Below, piece by piece: positions 8,047 through 15,755 of a stretch of DNA of 64,000 nucleotides. The translations under genes were made by a program, and so were the position numbers. The notes beneath the pieces are model-generated. The model was not told the DNA's origin. It saw only the letters and a program-made list of their open reading frames with translations, and made no database searches. The stretch is taken from positions 186,001-250,000 of the forward strand of contig CAMKEG010000002.1 of NCBI GenBank assembly GCA_946411505.1, read 5' to 3'. The stretch is from an uncultured Treponema sp. (lineage in GTDB: Bacteria > Spirochaetota > Spirochaetia > Treponematales > Treponemataceae). The first letter of the stretch is position 1. Every line of letters starts with the position of its first letter.

Positions 8047-9132
8047 TTAGTCTCCAAAAGAAGTTCCCAAGTGGCGCGCGGCCAAAAGCATCGGGTGGTC
8101 AAGAGGAACGTTCTTCACTTTGCCGGCCACTTCCTTTAACGGAACGCCGACGATTTTTTGGTCTTGCAAGGCGACGAGCTTTCCAAACTCTCCGCGCGCC
8201 AAAAAGTCGGCCGCGGCGCAGCCGTACTGGCTTGCCAAAACTCTGTCGTATGGCGAAGGCGTTCCTCCGCGCTGCAAGTAGCCCAAAACGGTCACGCGCG
8301 ACTCTAAGTTAGTGCGCTCGCCCAATTCCTTGGCCACGCGGTAGGCGATCGAGTAGGGCATTTCGGCGCGCGCTTTTTTGAATGACTTTTTGTCAAGCTT
8401 GGATTCGGCCTTGCTGAGCGCTCCTTCCGCCACTACGACGATCGAAAATTCCTTTCCGTCCTCTTTGCGTCGCATGACTTTTTCGGCCACGCTGTCGATG
8501 TCGTAGGGAATCTCCGGCAAAAGGATTACGTCTCCGCCGCCGGCGACTCCGGAATAAAGGCCAAGCCAGCCGGCCTTGTGGCCCATGACTTCGATTACCA
8601 TAAGACGGCTGTGGCTGTGCGCGGTCGTATGGATGCGGTCAATCGCTTCCGTCGCCACGTCAAGCGCGGTGTGAAAGCCAAAGGTCATGTCGGTGTGAAC
8701 GATGTCGTTGTCGATTGTCTTTGGAAGGCCGATTACGTTGAGGCCTTCTTCGGCCAAAAGGCTGGCGGTTGTGTTGGTTCCGTTTCCGCCAAGGCAGACA
8801 AGCGCGTCCAAGCCCCATTTTTTGTAATTTTTCTTTATCGCGTCAACCGGCATCATTTTGGCCACCGGATCGGGCTCCTTTGCCTTAAAGGGCTTTTCGC
8901 GGCTGGTTCCCAAAAGGGTTCCGCCAATCGTCAAAATGCCGCGCAAGTCCTCCGACTTAAGCGGAACCATGTTGCCCTGCACAAGGCCTCGGTAGCCGTT
9001 TTGGATTCCAAAAAATTCCATTCCGTACTGAACCATTCCAGAACGGCAAACTCCGCGAATCGCCGCGTTCAAACCAGGGGCGTCTCCCCCGCTAGTGAGG
9101 ATTCCCACCTTTTTTACAGAAGTCTTGCTCAT
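8047..9132 (-). CDS. pfkA: 6-phosphofructokinase, short form
   Basis: A 361-residue phosphofructokinase. The motifs run in order: GILTSGGDAPGLNAAIRG, GGTLLGTSR, CLGGNGTNTTA, PKTIDNDIVHTDMTFGFHTA and VMGHKAGWL. The nucleotide-site motif is GGNGT: the Gly after Asn favours ATP over pyrophosphate, but Asn replaces the usual Asp, so the donor should be measured. I chose ATG 9132 although no ribosome site precedes it. A clean promoter (TTGAAT-N17-TAGAAT, 9168-9140) ends 7 nt before it, predicting a leaderless message; an in-frame TTG at 9168 would lie inside that promoter. The FMN enzyme gene is translationally coupled downstream. Confidence 0.92.
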   Translation of the reverse strand: MSKTSVKKVGILTSGGDAPGLNAAIRGVCRSGMVQYGMEFFGIQNGYRGLVQGNMVPLKSEDLRGILTIGGTLLGTSREKPFKAKEPDPVAKMMPVDAIKKNYKKWGLDALVCLGGNGTNTTASLLAEEGLNVIGLPKTIDNDIVHTDMTFGFHTALDVATEAIDRIHTTAHSHSRLMVIEVMGHKAGWLGLYSGVAGGGDVILLPEIPYDIDSVAEKVMRRKEDGKEFSIVVVAEGALSKAESKLDKKSFKKARAEMPYSIAYRVAKELGERTNLESRVTVLGYLQRGGTPSPYDRVLASQYGCAAADFLARGEFGKLVALQDQKIVGVPLKEVAGKVKNVPLDHPMLLAARHLGTSFGD

Positions 9133-9139
9133 GCGGAAC

Positions 9140-9168
9140 ATTCTACCATAAGGGGCGGCGGAATTCAA
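9140..9168 (-). promoter_or_regulatory. Promoter of pfkA, predicted leaderless
   Basis: Minus strand TTGAAT (9168-9163), 17-bp spacer, TAGAAT (9145-9140), 7 nt, ATG 9132. The sequence after the -10 box resembles that before ychJ (GTTCCGC-ATGAG against GTCCGCT-ATGAG). Confidence 0.65.
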
Positions 9169-9189
9169 GCGGAGAAAATGGCAGAGGCA

Positions 9190-9250
9190 TTGACTTCAGG
9201 AGTTTTTAATAATATAATAACCATTAACTTAATGGCCATTAAATTAATGG
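9190..9250 (+). promoter_or_regulatory. Promoter and double palindromic operator of the AAA ATPase gene
   Basis: TTGACT (9190-9195), 17-bp spacer, TATAAT (9213-9218). Directly after it two perfect 15-bp palindromes abut with no gap: CCATTAACTTAATGG (9221-9235) and CCATTAAATTAATGG (9236-9250). They cover the predicted transcription start, the usual place for a repressor site. Confidence 0.7.
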
Positions 9251-9270
9251 TCGTTACAGCGGGGTGTAAA

Positions 9271-10584
9271 ATGGAAAGGTTTTACGACAGAATAAACGAA
9301 CTTGAAACTCTGGCGCAAATTGAAAGGCAGGCAAAAAAGACGGCTTGTTTTACGGTTCTCACTGGCCGCCGCAGAATTGGAAAAACGCAGCTTCTTAAAC
9401 ATTTTATCAATGGCAAAAAAGGCGCGTATCTCTTTACGACACGCAGCGCGGAAAAAAATCTTTGCGAGCAATGGCAAAAAATTCTGGAAGAAAGCCTTGG
9501 ACTAAAAATTTTTGGCAAAGTTGAAGGCCTTTCAGACTTGTTTGAACAGATAATGACATATTCACAAAAGAATCATTTTACGCTTGTAATCGACGAATTC
9601 CAAGACATTGAGTATGTAAACAAGGCTTTTTTCAGCCAAATGCAGAATGTTTGGGACAGCCATAAATCGTCGTCAAAAATAAATTTGATTGTCTGCGGTT
9701 CAATCTATTCGCTTATGACAAAAATCTTTATGGACAAAAAAGAGCCCTTGTTTGGCCGGTCAACGCACAACATGCGCCTAAAGCCGTTTCCGCCGTCAGT
9801 TGTAAAAACAATTCTGCGGGACTTCAATCCAAAATACAAGGCTGAAGACCTTCTCTGCCTTTACATGCTAAGCGGCGGCGTGGCAAAATATATCTTCCTC
9901 TTGATGAACGCCGGCGCGACAACAAAAGCTAAAATGATAGATTCAGTCTGCAATATGGCTTCTCCATTTCTGGTGGATGGCCGCGACATATTAATCAGCG
10001 AAATAGGAAAAGACTACGGAATCTATTTTTCAATTCTTCAGGCAATTTCAAGAGGACTCACAAGCCAAAGCGAAATAGATTCTGTCATCCAAAAAAACAC
10101 AGGAGCGTATTTGCAAAACCTTCAGAAAGTGTTTGGAGTCATAGAGCAAATCCGCCCGTTGCTTTCTAAATCAGAAAGCCGCAATGCAAGATGGCAAATT
10201 GTGGACGAGTACATGCTCTTTTACTTCCGCTTCATTTATTCGCATCAGGACTTAATCGAGCTTGGAAATTACGACGCGCTAAAAGACTTCATTCTCCGCG
10301 ATTACGAAACCTTCACAGGAAAAACTCTTGAACGGTATTTTGCCGCAAAGCTGATGGAAGAAGGCAATGTCACAAAAATCGGCGGCTGGTGGGATAAAAA
10401 ATCCATGAACGAAATAGACATCGTCGCCGTCAACGATTTGGAAAAATCCTGCGGCATCTACGAAATTAAACGCCAGGCTAAGAACATCAGCCTTTCAAAA
10501 GTTCAGTCTAAGGCGGACGTCTTTATGCAAAAGTTGAACGGTTACACATGCGCTGTTTCCGGGCTGTCTATGGGAGATATGTAA
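9271..10584 (+). CDS. AAA ATPase with C-terminal DUF234 nuclease-like domain
   Basis: A 437-residue orphan ATPase of the archaeal-type ATPase_2/DUF234 group. Walker A is TGRRRIGKTQLL near residue 35 and Walker B is TLVIDEFQDI. A central winged-helix-like region follows. The C-terminus has the DUF234 restriction-fold signature WWDKKSMNEIDIVAVN..GIYEIKRQ (Glu-x-Asp then Glu-x-Lys). Function is unproven; members are common, scattered and often near mobile DNA. ATG 9271 was chosen because it starts the conserved MERFYDRINEL; the frame is open much further upstream only as antisense of pfkA. Two tandem palindromes at the promoter suggest autoregulation. Confidence 0.8.
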   Translation: MERFYDRINELETLAQIERQAKKTACFTVLTGRRRIGKTQLLKHFINGKKGAYLFTTRSAEKNLCEQWQKILEESLGLKIFGKVEGLSDLFEQIMTYSQKNHFTLVIDEFQDIEYVNKAFFSQMQNVWDSHKSSSKINLIVCGSIYSLMTKIFMDKKEPLFGRSTHNMRLKPFPPSVVKTILRDFNPKYKAEDLLCLYMLSGGVAKYIFLLMNAGATTKAKMIDSVCNMASPFLVDGRDILISEIGKDYGIYFSILQAISRGLTSQSEIDSVIQKNTGAYLQNLQKVFGVIEQIRPLLSKSESRNARWQIVDEYMLFYFRFIYSHQDLIELGNYDALKDFILRDYETFTGKTLERYFAAKLMEEGNVTKIGGWWDKKSMNEIDIVAVNDLEKSCGIYEIKRQAKNISLSKVQSKADVFMQKLNGYTCAVSGLSMGDM

Positions 10585-10671
10585 AAAACTGTTGTTCCGC
10601 TTGACCAATGGGCGGCGGAATTCAAGCCAAAAAAATCTTGCGAATTTTTCCACATTCCGCAAAAAGCGCGC

Positions 10672-10677
10672 TATAAT
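10672..10677 (+). promoter_or_regulatory. -10 box of the acyl-CoA synthetase gene
   Basis: TATAAT preceded by GCGCGC, as in the 1323 and adk promoters (CGCGC before TATAMT). The -35 region is poor (TCCACA at 17 bp). AGGGG follows before ATG 10714. Confidence 0.45.
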
Positions 10678-10713
10678 AGAAATGTTATATCCATATAAAA
10701 ATAGGGGCTTTGT

Positions 10714-12819
10714 ATGAAACCGTTAAGAAGCGACGTTAGCTGGAGATTCTTGGACGAATACCGGGGGAAATTCTTTAAGGCCAATTGGCCCACGCTGCCG
10801 CAAATGTTCCGCGTTTCTGTGGAACGCTGGCCGGACAACGTTTGCTTTGTCGATTTTGACGGAAACGGAGGAACAAAGCAGTCTTACACTTACACGCAGG
10901 TTTGGCGGAACGTCGAGACGCTGGCCCAGTGGATGATTTCCAACGGAATAAAGAAGGGCGACCGCGTTGCAGTAAGCGGAAAAAATTCCCCGGAATGGGC
11001 CACTGTTTTCATCGCCTCAATGCTGGCCGGAGCCATCGCCTGTCCGATGGACTACGCTCTCCACAACGCCGAAATCGCAAACCTCATAAAGACCGCAAAG
11101 CCCAAAATGCTTTTTGTGGACGAGGAAAAATACGACTGGTTCCAAAAGAACCGCCTTGGAGTGAAGGTCTATTCGCTTAGCCCCAAAGAGCCCAAGACTT
11201 TTGTCTACAACCTTCCCGCGCCAAAAAAACTTTCCGCCTATCCAGAGGTTTCCGACAAGGACACGGCGGCCATTTTGTTCACCAGCGGAACGACTGGAAA
11301 TCCCAAGGGCGTTATGCTGAGCCACGAAAATTTGGTCAGCGACTGCTTTATCGCGCAGCAAAATTTGGTCTTGTTCGACACTGACGTTTTTTACAACTTG
11401 CTTCCGATCCACCACGCATACACGATGCAGGCCGCCTTGATTTGCCCGCTTAGCGCCGGCTGTTCAATCGTCTTTGGAAAGAGCATGGCCGTGACCCGTT
11501 TGCTAAAAGAGCTGCGCGAAGGAATGATTACCGTCATGCTTGGCGTTCCGCTTTTGTACAACAAGCTTTACACGGGAATCCTAAAGGGCGTGGCCGCCAA
11601 GGGAAAGGCCGTGGAGCTTTTGATTAAGTTCCTGATGGGCGTAAGCTACGGCGTTAAAAAAGTTCTCGGAGTGAACGTAGGAAAATACCTTTTGCATTCA
11701 GTTTTGGACGCGGCCAACATTTCCACAATCCGCGTGGCCATTTGCGGAGGCGGCCCGCTTGCCTCAAGCATTTTCAAGGGCTACAACGCGCTGGGAATCG
11801 ACTTTATCCAGGGCTACGGCTTGACAGAAACTTCTCCGATCATCGCGCTTAATCCGATGGAGCATTTTAAGATAGAAAGCGTGGGCATGGACTTTAGCCC
11901 TTGGGAAGAAATCAAGATTCTTAACCCCAACGAGCAGGGCATCGGCGAGATTGCCGTAAAGGGCCCGATGGTCATGCAGGGCTACTACAACATGCCTTAC
12001 GAGACTGCGGAAATGTTCACGAAGGACGGCTTTTTGAAGACTGGCGACTTGGGCTGGATGGACAAGGAGCATTACCTTATGCTCAGCGGCCGCGCCAAAA
12101 ACCTTATCGTCACCGAGGGCGGAAAGAACGTCTATCCCGAAGAAATCGAGGACGCCTTCCAGCTTGAATATGACGTTGAGCAAATTATGGTTCGCGGCTA
12201 CGTCGCCAACGAAGAAACCAAGTCCGAGGAAATCGAAGCCTTGGTTTATCCGTCCGACGACTTGCTTGCCCGCCTGGAAATCGACCGCGCCAACGCCACC
12301 AGAGACAAGCGGGTTTACGACGAAATCAAGTTGATTGTTGACAAGATAAACAAGGGCTTGCAGCCTTACGCGCGCGTTTCAAAGATTACGATTTTGGACA
12401 AGGCGCTTGAGATGACCACTACGCGAAAGATTAAGCGCGGCTCTGTCGCAAAGGCCGAGCCAAAGAAGACCGCTCCGGCAAAGAAAGCCGCCGCTCCAAA
12501 GGCCAAGACACCGGCAAAGAAGGCCGCGGCTCCGGCCAAGAAGCCCGCCGCAAAACCAAAGGCGGCACCAGCGAAGAAAGCCGCCCCTGCCAAGAAGGCG
12601 GCGCCTGCAGCGAAGAAGCCTGCGACGAAGGCAAAGCCCGCCGCGAAAAAAGTCGCGGAAAAGAAAGCGCCCGCGAAGGCAAAGGCGCCAACAAAGAAAC
12701 CCGCCGCCGCCAAGAAAGCGGCAAGCAAGCAAAAGGCAAAGCCCGCTGTGAAGAAAGCTCCAGCGAAAAAGCCAGCCGCAAAGAAAGCGCCTGCAAAGGC
12801 AAAAGCAAAGAAGCGCTAG
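10714..12819 (+). CDS. Long-chain acyl-CoA synthetase (AMP-binding) with histone H1-like tail
   Basis: A 701-residue ANL-superfamily enzyme. The phosphate loop is LFTSGTTGNPKGVM near residue 190. GYGLTETSP, the ligase motif LKTGDLGWMDKEHYLMLSGRAKNLIVT and the C-terminal PEEIEDAF..KINKGLQPYARV region are all present. It should adenylate fatty acids and pass them to CoA at the membrane face. The odd part is residues about 578-701: almost only Lys, Ala and Pro in PAKKAAAP-type repeats, as in histone H1-like bacterial proteins. The catalytic Lys region (TTRKIKR) ends just before it. The tail may bind DNA, polyphosphate or acidic lipids, but nothing in the context decides this. Confidence 0.9.
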   Translation: MKPLRSDVSWRFLDEYRGKFFKANWPTLPQMFRVSVERWPDNVCFVDFDGNGGTKQSYTYTQVWRNVETLAQWMISNGIKKGDRVAVSGKNSPEWATVFIASMLAGAIACPMDYALHNAEIANLIKTAKPKMLFVDEEKYDWFQKNRLGVKVYSLSPKEPKTFVYNLPAPKKLSAYPEVSDKDTAAILFTSGTTGNPKGVMLSHENLVSDCFIAQQNLVLFDTDVFYNLLPIHHAYTMQAALICPLSAGCSIVFGKSMAVTRLLKELREGMITVMLGVPLLYNKLYTGILKGVAAKGKAVELLIKFLMGVSYGVKKVLGVNVGKYLLHSVLDAANISTIRVAICGGGPLASSIFKGYNALGIDFIQGYGLTETSPIIALNPMEHFKIESVGMDFSPWEEIKILNPNEQGIGEIAVKGPMVMQGYYNMPYETAEMFTKDGFLKTGDLGWMDKEHYLMLSGRAKNLIVTEGGKNVYPEEIEDAFQLEYDVEQIMVRGYVANEETKSEEIEALVYPSDDLLARLEIDRANATRDKRVYDEIKLIVDKINKGLQPYARVSKITILDKALEMTTTRKIKRGSVAKAEPKKTAPAKKAAAPKAKTPAKKAAAPAKKPAAKPKAAPAKKAAPAKKAAPAAKKPATKAKPAAKKVAEKKAPAKAKAPTKKPAAAKKAASKQKAKPAVKKAPAKKPAAKKAPAKAKAKKR
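12434..12819 (+). repeat. Low-complexity Lys/Ala/Pro coding repeat
   Basis: Degenerate short repeats of GCC/AAG/CCG codons encode the basic tail of the acyl-CoA synthetase. Codon choice varies between units, so the peptide rather than the DNA appears to be conserved. Confidence 0.8.
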
Positions 12820-12823
12820 GAAC

Positions 12824-12895
12824 GGTATGTCGCTACGCTAATTTTGCTATAGGAAGCGATTCAACTGCGCTCTCGCGAGCGCGGGCAATCAAGGC
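12824..12895 (-). repeat. Dispersed hairpin repeat, family 1, copy A
   Basis: On the minus strand: TTGATTGCC, a 6-bp stem GCGCTC/GAGCGC with loop GCGA, GTTGAAT, CTTCCTA, then GCAAAATTAGCG and GACATACC. It aligns base for base over 72 positions with copy D (59715-59786), with paired changes in the stem. Confidence 0.75.
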
Positions 12896-12925
12896 GCGCT
12901 TCGCTTAAAGCCTTGACTCGTTCCT

Positions 12926-12957
12926 TTTGCGGCGCGAATAAAAATTATCGCGCCGCA
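12926..12957. repeat. Perfect 11-bp hairpin
   Basis: TTGCGGCGCGA (12926-12936) pairs with TCGCGCCGCAA (12947-12957) around a 10-nt AT loop. It lacks a U-run on either strand. It may help the adjacent terminator. Confidence 0.6.
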
Positions 12958-12963
12958 ATAAAC

Positions 12964-12993
12964 AAAGGCCCGCCAGAATCTGCGGGCCTTTTT
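12964..12993 (+). terminator. Terminator after the acyl-CoA synthetase gene, probably two-way
   Basis: AAAGGCCCGC pairs with GCGGGCCTTT around an 8-nt loop, followed by T. The A-run on the other side lets it also serve miaB, which converges here. Confidence 0.8.
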
Positions 12994-13004
12994 GTCATTA
13001 CACC

Positions 13005-13272
13005 AGTTCCCCTTTAAACGTATGCGTCGCAAAATGAGCGTCCATGCTCATTTTGCTTAACGAGTTTCCGCTTGCGCGAAAACTCGCGGATTGCCTTCTT
13101 CTACCGTTAAGCGCCATCCGTGGTGCATAGTTCGCCTTTAAACGTATGCGGCGCAAAATGAACGTCCTTGTCCATTTTGCGCTGCGAGTTTCCGCTTGCG
13201 CGAAAACTCGCGGCTTGGTTTCTTCTACCGTTGAGCGCCATCCGTGGCGCATAGTTCCCCTTTAAACGTATG
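13005..13272. repeat. 124-bp tandem repeat overrunning the miaB 3' end
   Basis: The 20-mer boundary AGTTCCCCTTTAAACGTATG occurs at 13005 and 13253 exactly, and at 13129 with one change, giving a period of exactly 124 bp. Each unit holds two inverted repeats: GCAAAATG..CATTTTGC and CGAGTTT..AAAACTCG. On the minus strand each boundary encodes H-T-F-K-G-E-L, the end of MiaB. Confidence 0.85.
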
Positions 13273-14745
13273 ACCATTAAGTGACGTAAGCCGGACGCGG
13301 ACAAAGCTTCCGATTAGCGACTTGTCGGCGGCAAAGGCCACGCGCTCGTCGCGTTCGGTCTTTCCCAAAAGCTCGTTGGGGTTTTCTAGCGTGGTTTTGT
13401 CGGCCAAGACCGTTATGGTTTTTCCGACTTGCTTTTCCATTTCGGTCTGGGTAATCACAAGTTGCAAGTCGATGATTTTTTGAAGCCGCTCTTTTTTTGT
13501 CTCCAAAGAAATTTGGTCGGGCCAAGTCGCCGCCGGAGTTCCTTCGCGCGGATTGTAGTAATACATAAAGGCGTCTTCGTAGCCGACTTCCTTCATCAAT
13601 GAATAAGCCTCTTCAAAGTCTTCCTCGGTCTCGCCGGGAAAGCCTATCATAATGTCGGTGGTAAGCGAAATGTCGGGCATCGCCGCGCGGATCTTTTGAA
13701 CCAATTCAAGGTAGTGTTCGCGCGTGTAGCGGCGGTTCATTCTTTGCAAAATTTTTGTGGAACCGTGCTGCACCGGCAAATGTATGTGCTTGCAAATTTT
13801 CTCTTCCTTCGCCATCACTTCTATCAAGCGGTCGGACAAGTCTTTTGGGTGGCTTGAGTCAAAGCGTATCCATTTTATCGGGGAACCTGTCTCCTCGATT
13901 TTGCGGCATATCAATTCAAGCAAGCGCGGAAAGTCCACGCGGCCAAATTCCGCGTCCTCGCAAAGGTAGGAATTTACGTTCTGCCCCAAAAGCGTGATTT
14001 CCTTTACGCCGTATTCGCCCAAAACTTTTATCTCCTCAAAGATTTCCGTAAGAGGGCGGGAAACTTCGCGGCCGCGCACATAGGGAACGATGCAGTAAGC
14101 GCAAAAGTTGTTGCAGCCATTCATGATTGGAACAAAGGAGCTAAAGGCGCCCGGCTCAAGCGAAAGGGAAGCAAAGCGGTAGACGGGTTTTTCGTCAATC
14201 GTCGCGCCAATGCTTGCGCCGAACTTTTCGGGCGCGGCCGCTTTTTGGCCTTGCGAAAGATTTTTGTCGGCGGGAACCGCGTCGCAAGTCTTGGGCTTGC
14301 AATCCGCCGCGGCGTTTTGCGCCGTCCTATCCTGCGCCGCCGTGATTATGTCGCCGAATTTATTTTTGGCGAAGGTTCCTACAACGTAATCGATTGCGGG
14401 CCAGTCTTTTTTTAGGCTGTCCAAAAGGCGTTCGGCCATGCAGCCCATGACCACAAGCGTAAGGGGAATCGGGCCGTCCTTTACGTATGCGGCGGCCTCT
14501 TCCATCTTGCGCGTCTTGGCGTGCGGGCGTTTTTCGCGCACGGCTTTAAGGCCTGTAAAGTATCCCAGGCGGCCTATGATGCGGCTTTCGGCCGACGCGC
14601 GCACCGAGCAAGTGTTTATGATTACCATGTCGGCGAATTGCGCGTCGCTCGATTTTGTCCAGCCGCGCGCGATCAATAGCTGTTCCACCGCCGCGCTTTC
14701 GGCGATGTTCATTTGGCAGCCGTATGTTTCAAAAAAATATGTCAT
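13225..14745 (-). CDS. miaB: tRNA-2-methylthio-N6-dimethylallyladenosine synthase
   Basis: A 506-residue radical-SAM methylthiotransferase. The N-terminal domain has FFETYGCQMN, TCSVR and VMGCMAE cysteines for the second Fe-S cluster. The radical SAM motif is CNNFCAYCIVPYVRGRE. The C-terminal TRAM domain ends near LTSLNGHTFKGEL. It adds the methylthio group to i6A37 of tRNA. Two oddities: the linker between the first two domains holds a foreign-looking insert of about 40 residues (CKPKTCDAVPADKNLSQGQK) carrying two copies of the dispersed motif. The last residues (CATDGAQR) come from a tandem repeat; the likely original end, GELV-stop, now lies at 13000-13015. It lies 23 bp downstream of folD. 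Confidence 0.93.
   Translation of the reverse strand: MTYFFETYGCQMNIAESAAVEQLLIARGWTKSSDAQFADMVIINTCSVRASAESRIIGRLGYFTGLKAVREKRPHAKTRKMEEAAAYVKDGPIPLTLVVMGCMAERLLDSLKKDWPAIDYVVGTFAKNKFGDIITAAQDRTAQNAAADCKPKTCDAVPADKNLSQGQKAAAPEKFGASIGATIDEKPVYRFASLSLEPGAFSSFVPIMNGCNNFCAYCIVPYVRGREVSRPLTEIFEEIKVLGEYGVKEITLLGQNVNSYLCEDAEFGRVDFPRLLELICRKIEETGSPIKWIRFDSSHPKDLSDRLIEVMAKEEKICKHIHLPVQHGSTKILQRMNRRYTREHYLELVQKIRAAMPDISLTTDIMIGFPGETEEDFEEAYSLMKEVGYEDAFMYYYNPREGTPAATWPDQISLETKKERLQKIIDLQLVITQTEMEKQVGKTITVLADKTTLENPNELLGKTERDERVAFAADKSLIGSFVRVRLTSLNGHTFKGELCATDGAQR
14234..14304 (-). repeat. Two dispersed motif copies inside miaB
   Basis: Minus strand TTGCAAGCCCAAGACTTGCG (near 14284-14304, read C-K-P-K-T-C) and TCGCAAGGCCAAAAAGCGGC (14257-14234, read S-Q-G-Q-K-A-A). 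Both lie in the non-conserved interdomain linker. They are read in different frames relative to the motif. Confidence 0.55.
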
Positions 14746-14768
14746 GCGTTTTTAGTCCGTCCGCGCTT

Positions 14769-15677
14769 TTAGGCTTGCGGGGCCTTTTGGGCATAAGCGT
14801 TTTCCGCGGCGAAATTTTCCGCCGCCTCGATTGTGTTCTGCATCAAAAGCGCGATTGTCATCGGGCCAACGCCGCCGGGAACCGGTGTGATTACGCTGGC
14901 CTTTTCTTTTATCGCCTCGTAGTCAACGTCGCCGGCCAACCTAAAGCCGGACTTTTTGGAAGCGTCGGGAACGCGGTTCACGCCGACGTCGATTACAACC
15001 GCCCCCTCTTTTACCATGTCGGCGGTGACGGTGTTGGGCCTGCCCGCGGCGGCGATTATGATGTCGGCCTCGCGGGTGATGGCGGCCAAGTCTTTTGTTC
15101 CCGTGTGGCAAAGGGTCACGGTGGAATTATATTCCTTGCGGCTAAGCAAGAGCGCCATCGGCTTACCGACGATGTTTGAGCGACCAATCACGGCGACGCG
15201 AGCGCCATTTGTTTGGACGCCCGCTCGTTCCAGCAAAATCAAAACGCCGTGGGGAGTGCAGGGCAAAAAGCCTTTTCTTCCTATCAACAAGTTCCCCATG
15301 TTCACCGGGTGAAAGCCGTCAACGTCCTTTTTGGGGTCAATCGCGAGCGTGACTTTTTCTTCGTTTATATGCTTGGGGAGGGGAAGCTGGACCAAAATTC
15401 CGTGGACGGAAGGGTCGGCGTTCAGCTTTGCGATTAGGTCCAGCAATTCCCGCTCGCTGGTGGATTCGGGCAAGTGAATCGATTTGTCAACCATGCCCGC
15501 CTCGGCAAGGGCCTTTTGCTTTCCGGTGACGTAGCTTACGCTGGCCGGGTTGTCGCCGACCAAAATCACGCTTAGGGCGGGCATTACGCCCTTGGCCTTC
15601 AGCGCCTCAACGCGCTTTGCCACTTGCGCCCGGATGTCAGCCGCCACAGCCTTTCCGTCTATAACCTTGCATTCCAT
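14769..15677 (-). CDS. folD: Bifunctional methylenetetrahydrofolate dehydrogenase/cyclohydrolase
   Basis: A 302-residue FolD. Family motifs: [11 protein letters not shown] (catalytic Tyr and Lys near residues 49-55), [31 protein letters not shown] (NADP loop) and [11 protein letters not shown]. It interconverts methylene-, methenyl- and 10-formyl-tetrahydrofolate in the cytoplasm. The length is usual plus a short Ala-rich tail. AGGGGA precedes ATG 15677. miaB follows in the same direction after 23 bp, so they are probably one operon. The gene diverges from the envelope-protein operon at 15756. Confidence 0.96.
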   Translation of the reverse strand: MECKVIDGKAVAADIRAQVAKRVEALKAKGVMPALSVILVGDNPASVSYVTGKQKALAEAGMVDKSIHLPESTSERELLDLIAKLNADPSVHGILVQLPLPKHINEEKVTLAIDPKKDVDGFHPVNMGNLLIGRKGFLPCTPHGVLILLERAGVQTNGARVAVIGRSNIVGKPMALLLSRKEYNSTVTLCHTGTKDLAAITREADIIIAAAGRPNTVTADMVKEGAVVIDVGVNRVPDASKKSGFRLAGDVDYEAIKEKASVITPVPGGVGPMTIALLMQNTIEAAENFAAENAYAQKAPQA

Positions 15678-15703
15678 AAAATTCCCCTGTAACCTGCAGT
15701 CTT

Positions 15704-15733
15704 ATTGCTTTGTTTAGTAAAAAAGTATATAAT
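15704..15733 (+). promoter_or_regulatory. Promoter of the OMP-lipoprotein-rarA operon
   Basis: TTGCTT (15704-15709), 18-bp spacer, TATAAT (15728-15733). Start about 15 nt before ATG 15756; TTGAGGA serves as ribosome site. Confidence 0.6.
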
Positions 15734-15755
15734 ATTCTACCATAATTGAGGATTT

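Noticed and set aside
8150-8172. CTTGCAAGACCAAAAAATCG in pfkA as another copy of the dispersed motif
   Set aside because: It encodes V-A-L-Q-D-Q-K-I-V-G-V-P-L, an ordinary phosphofructokinase segment present in the family, so the match is probably coincidental.
8578-9270. N-terminal 231-codon extension of the DUF234 ATPase frame
   Set aside because: It is antisense to pfkA, and a good promoter and operator lie between it and ATG 9271.
12366-12732. Antisense open frames rich in Ala, Phe and Gly
   Set aside because: They are mirror images of the Lys/Ala/Pro repeat of the acyl-CoA synthetase and lack start signals.
12998-13304. Small proteins encoded by the tandem repeat
   Set aside because: The frames arise from repetition of the miaB end and have no ribosome site of their own; the DNA repeat explains them.
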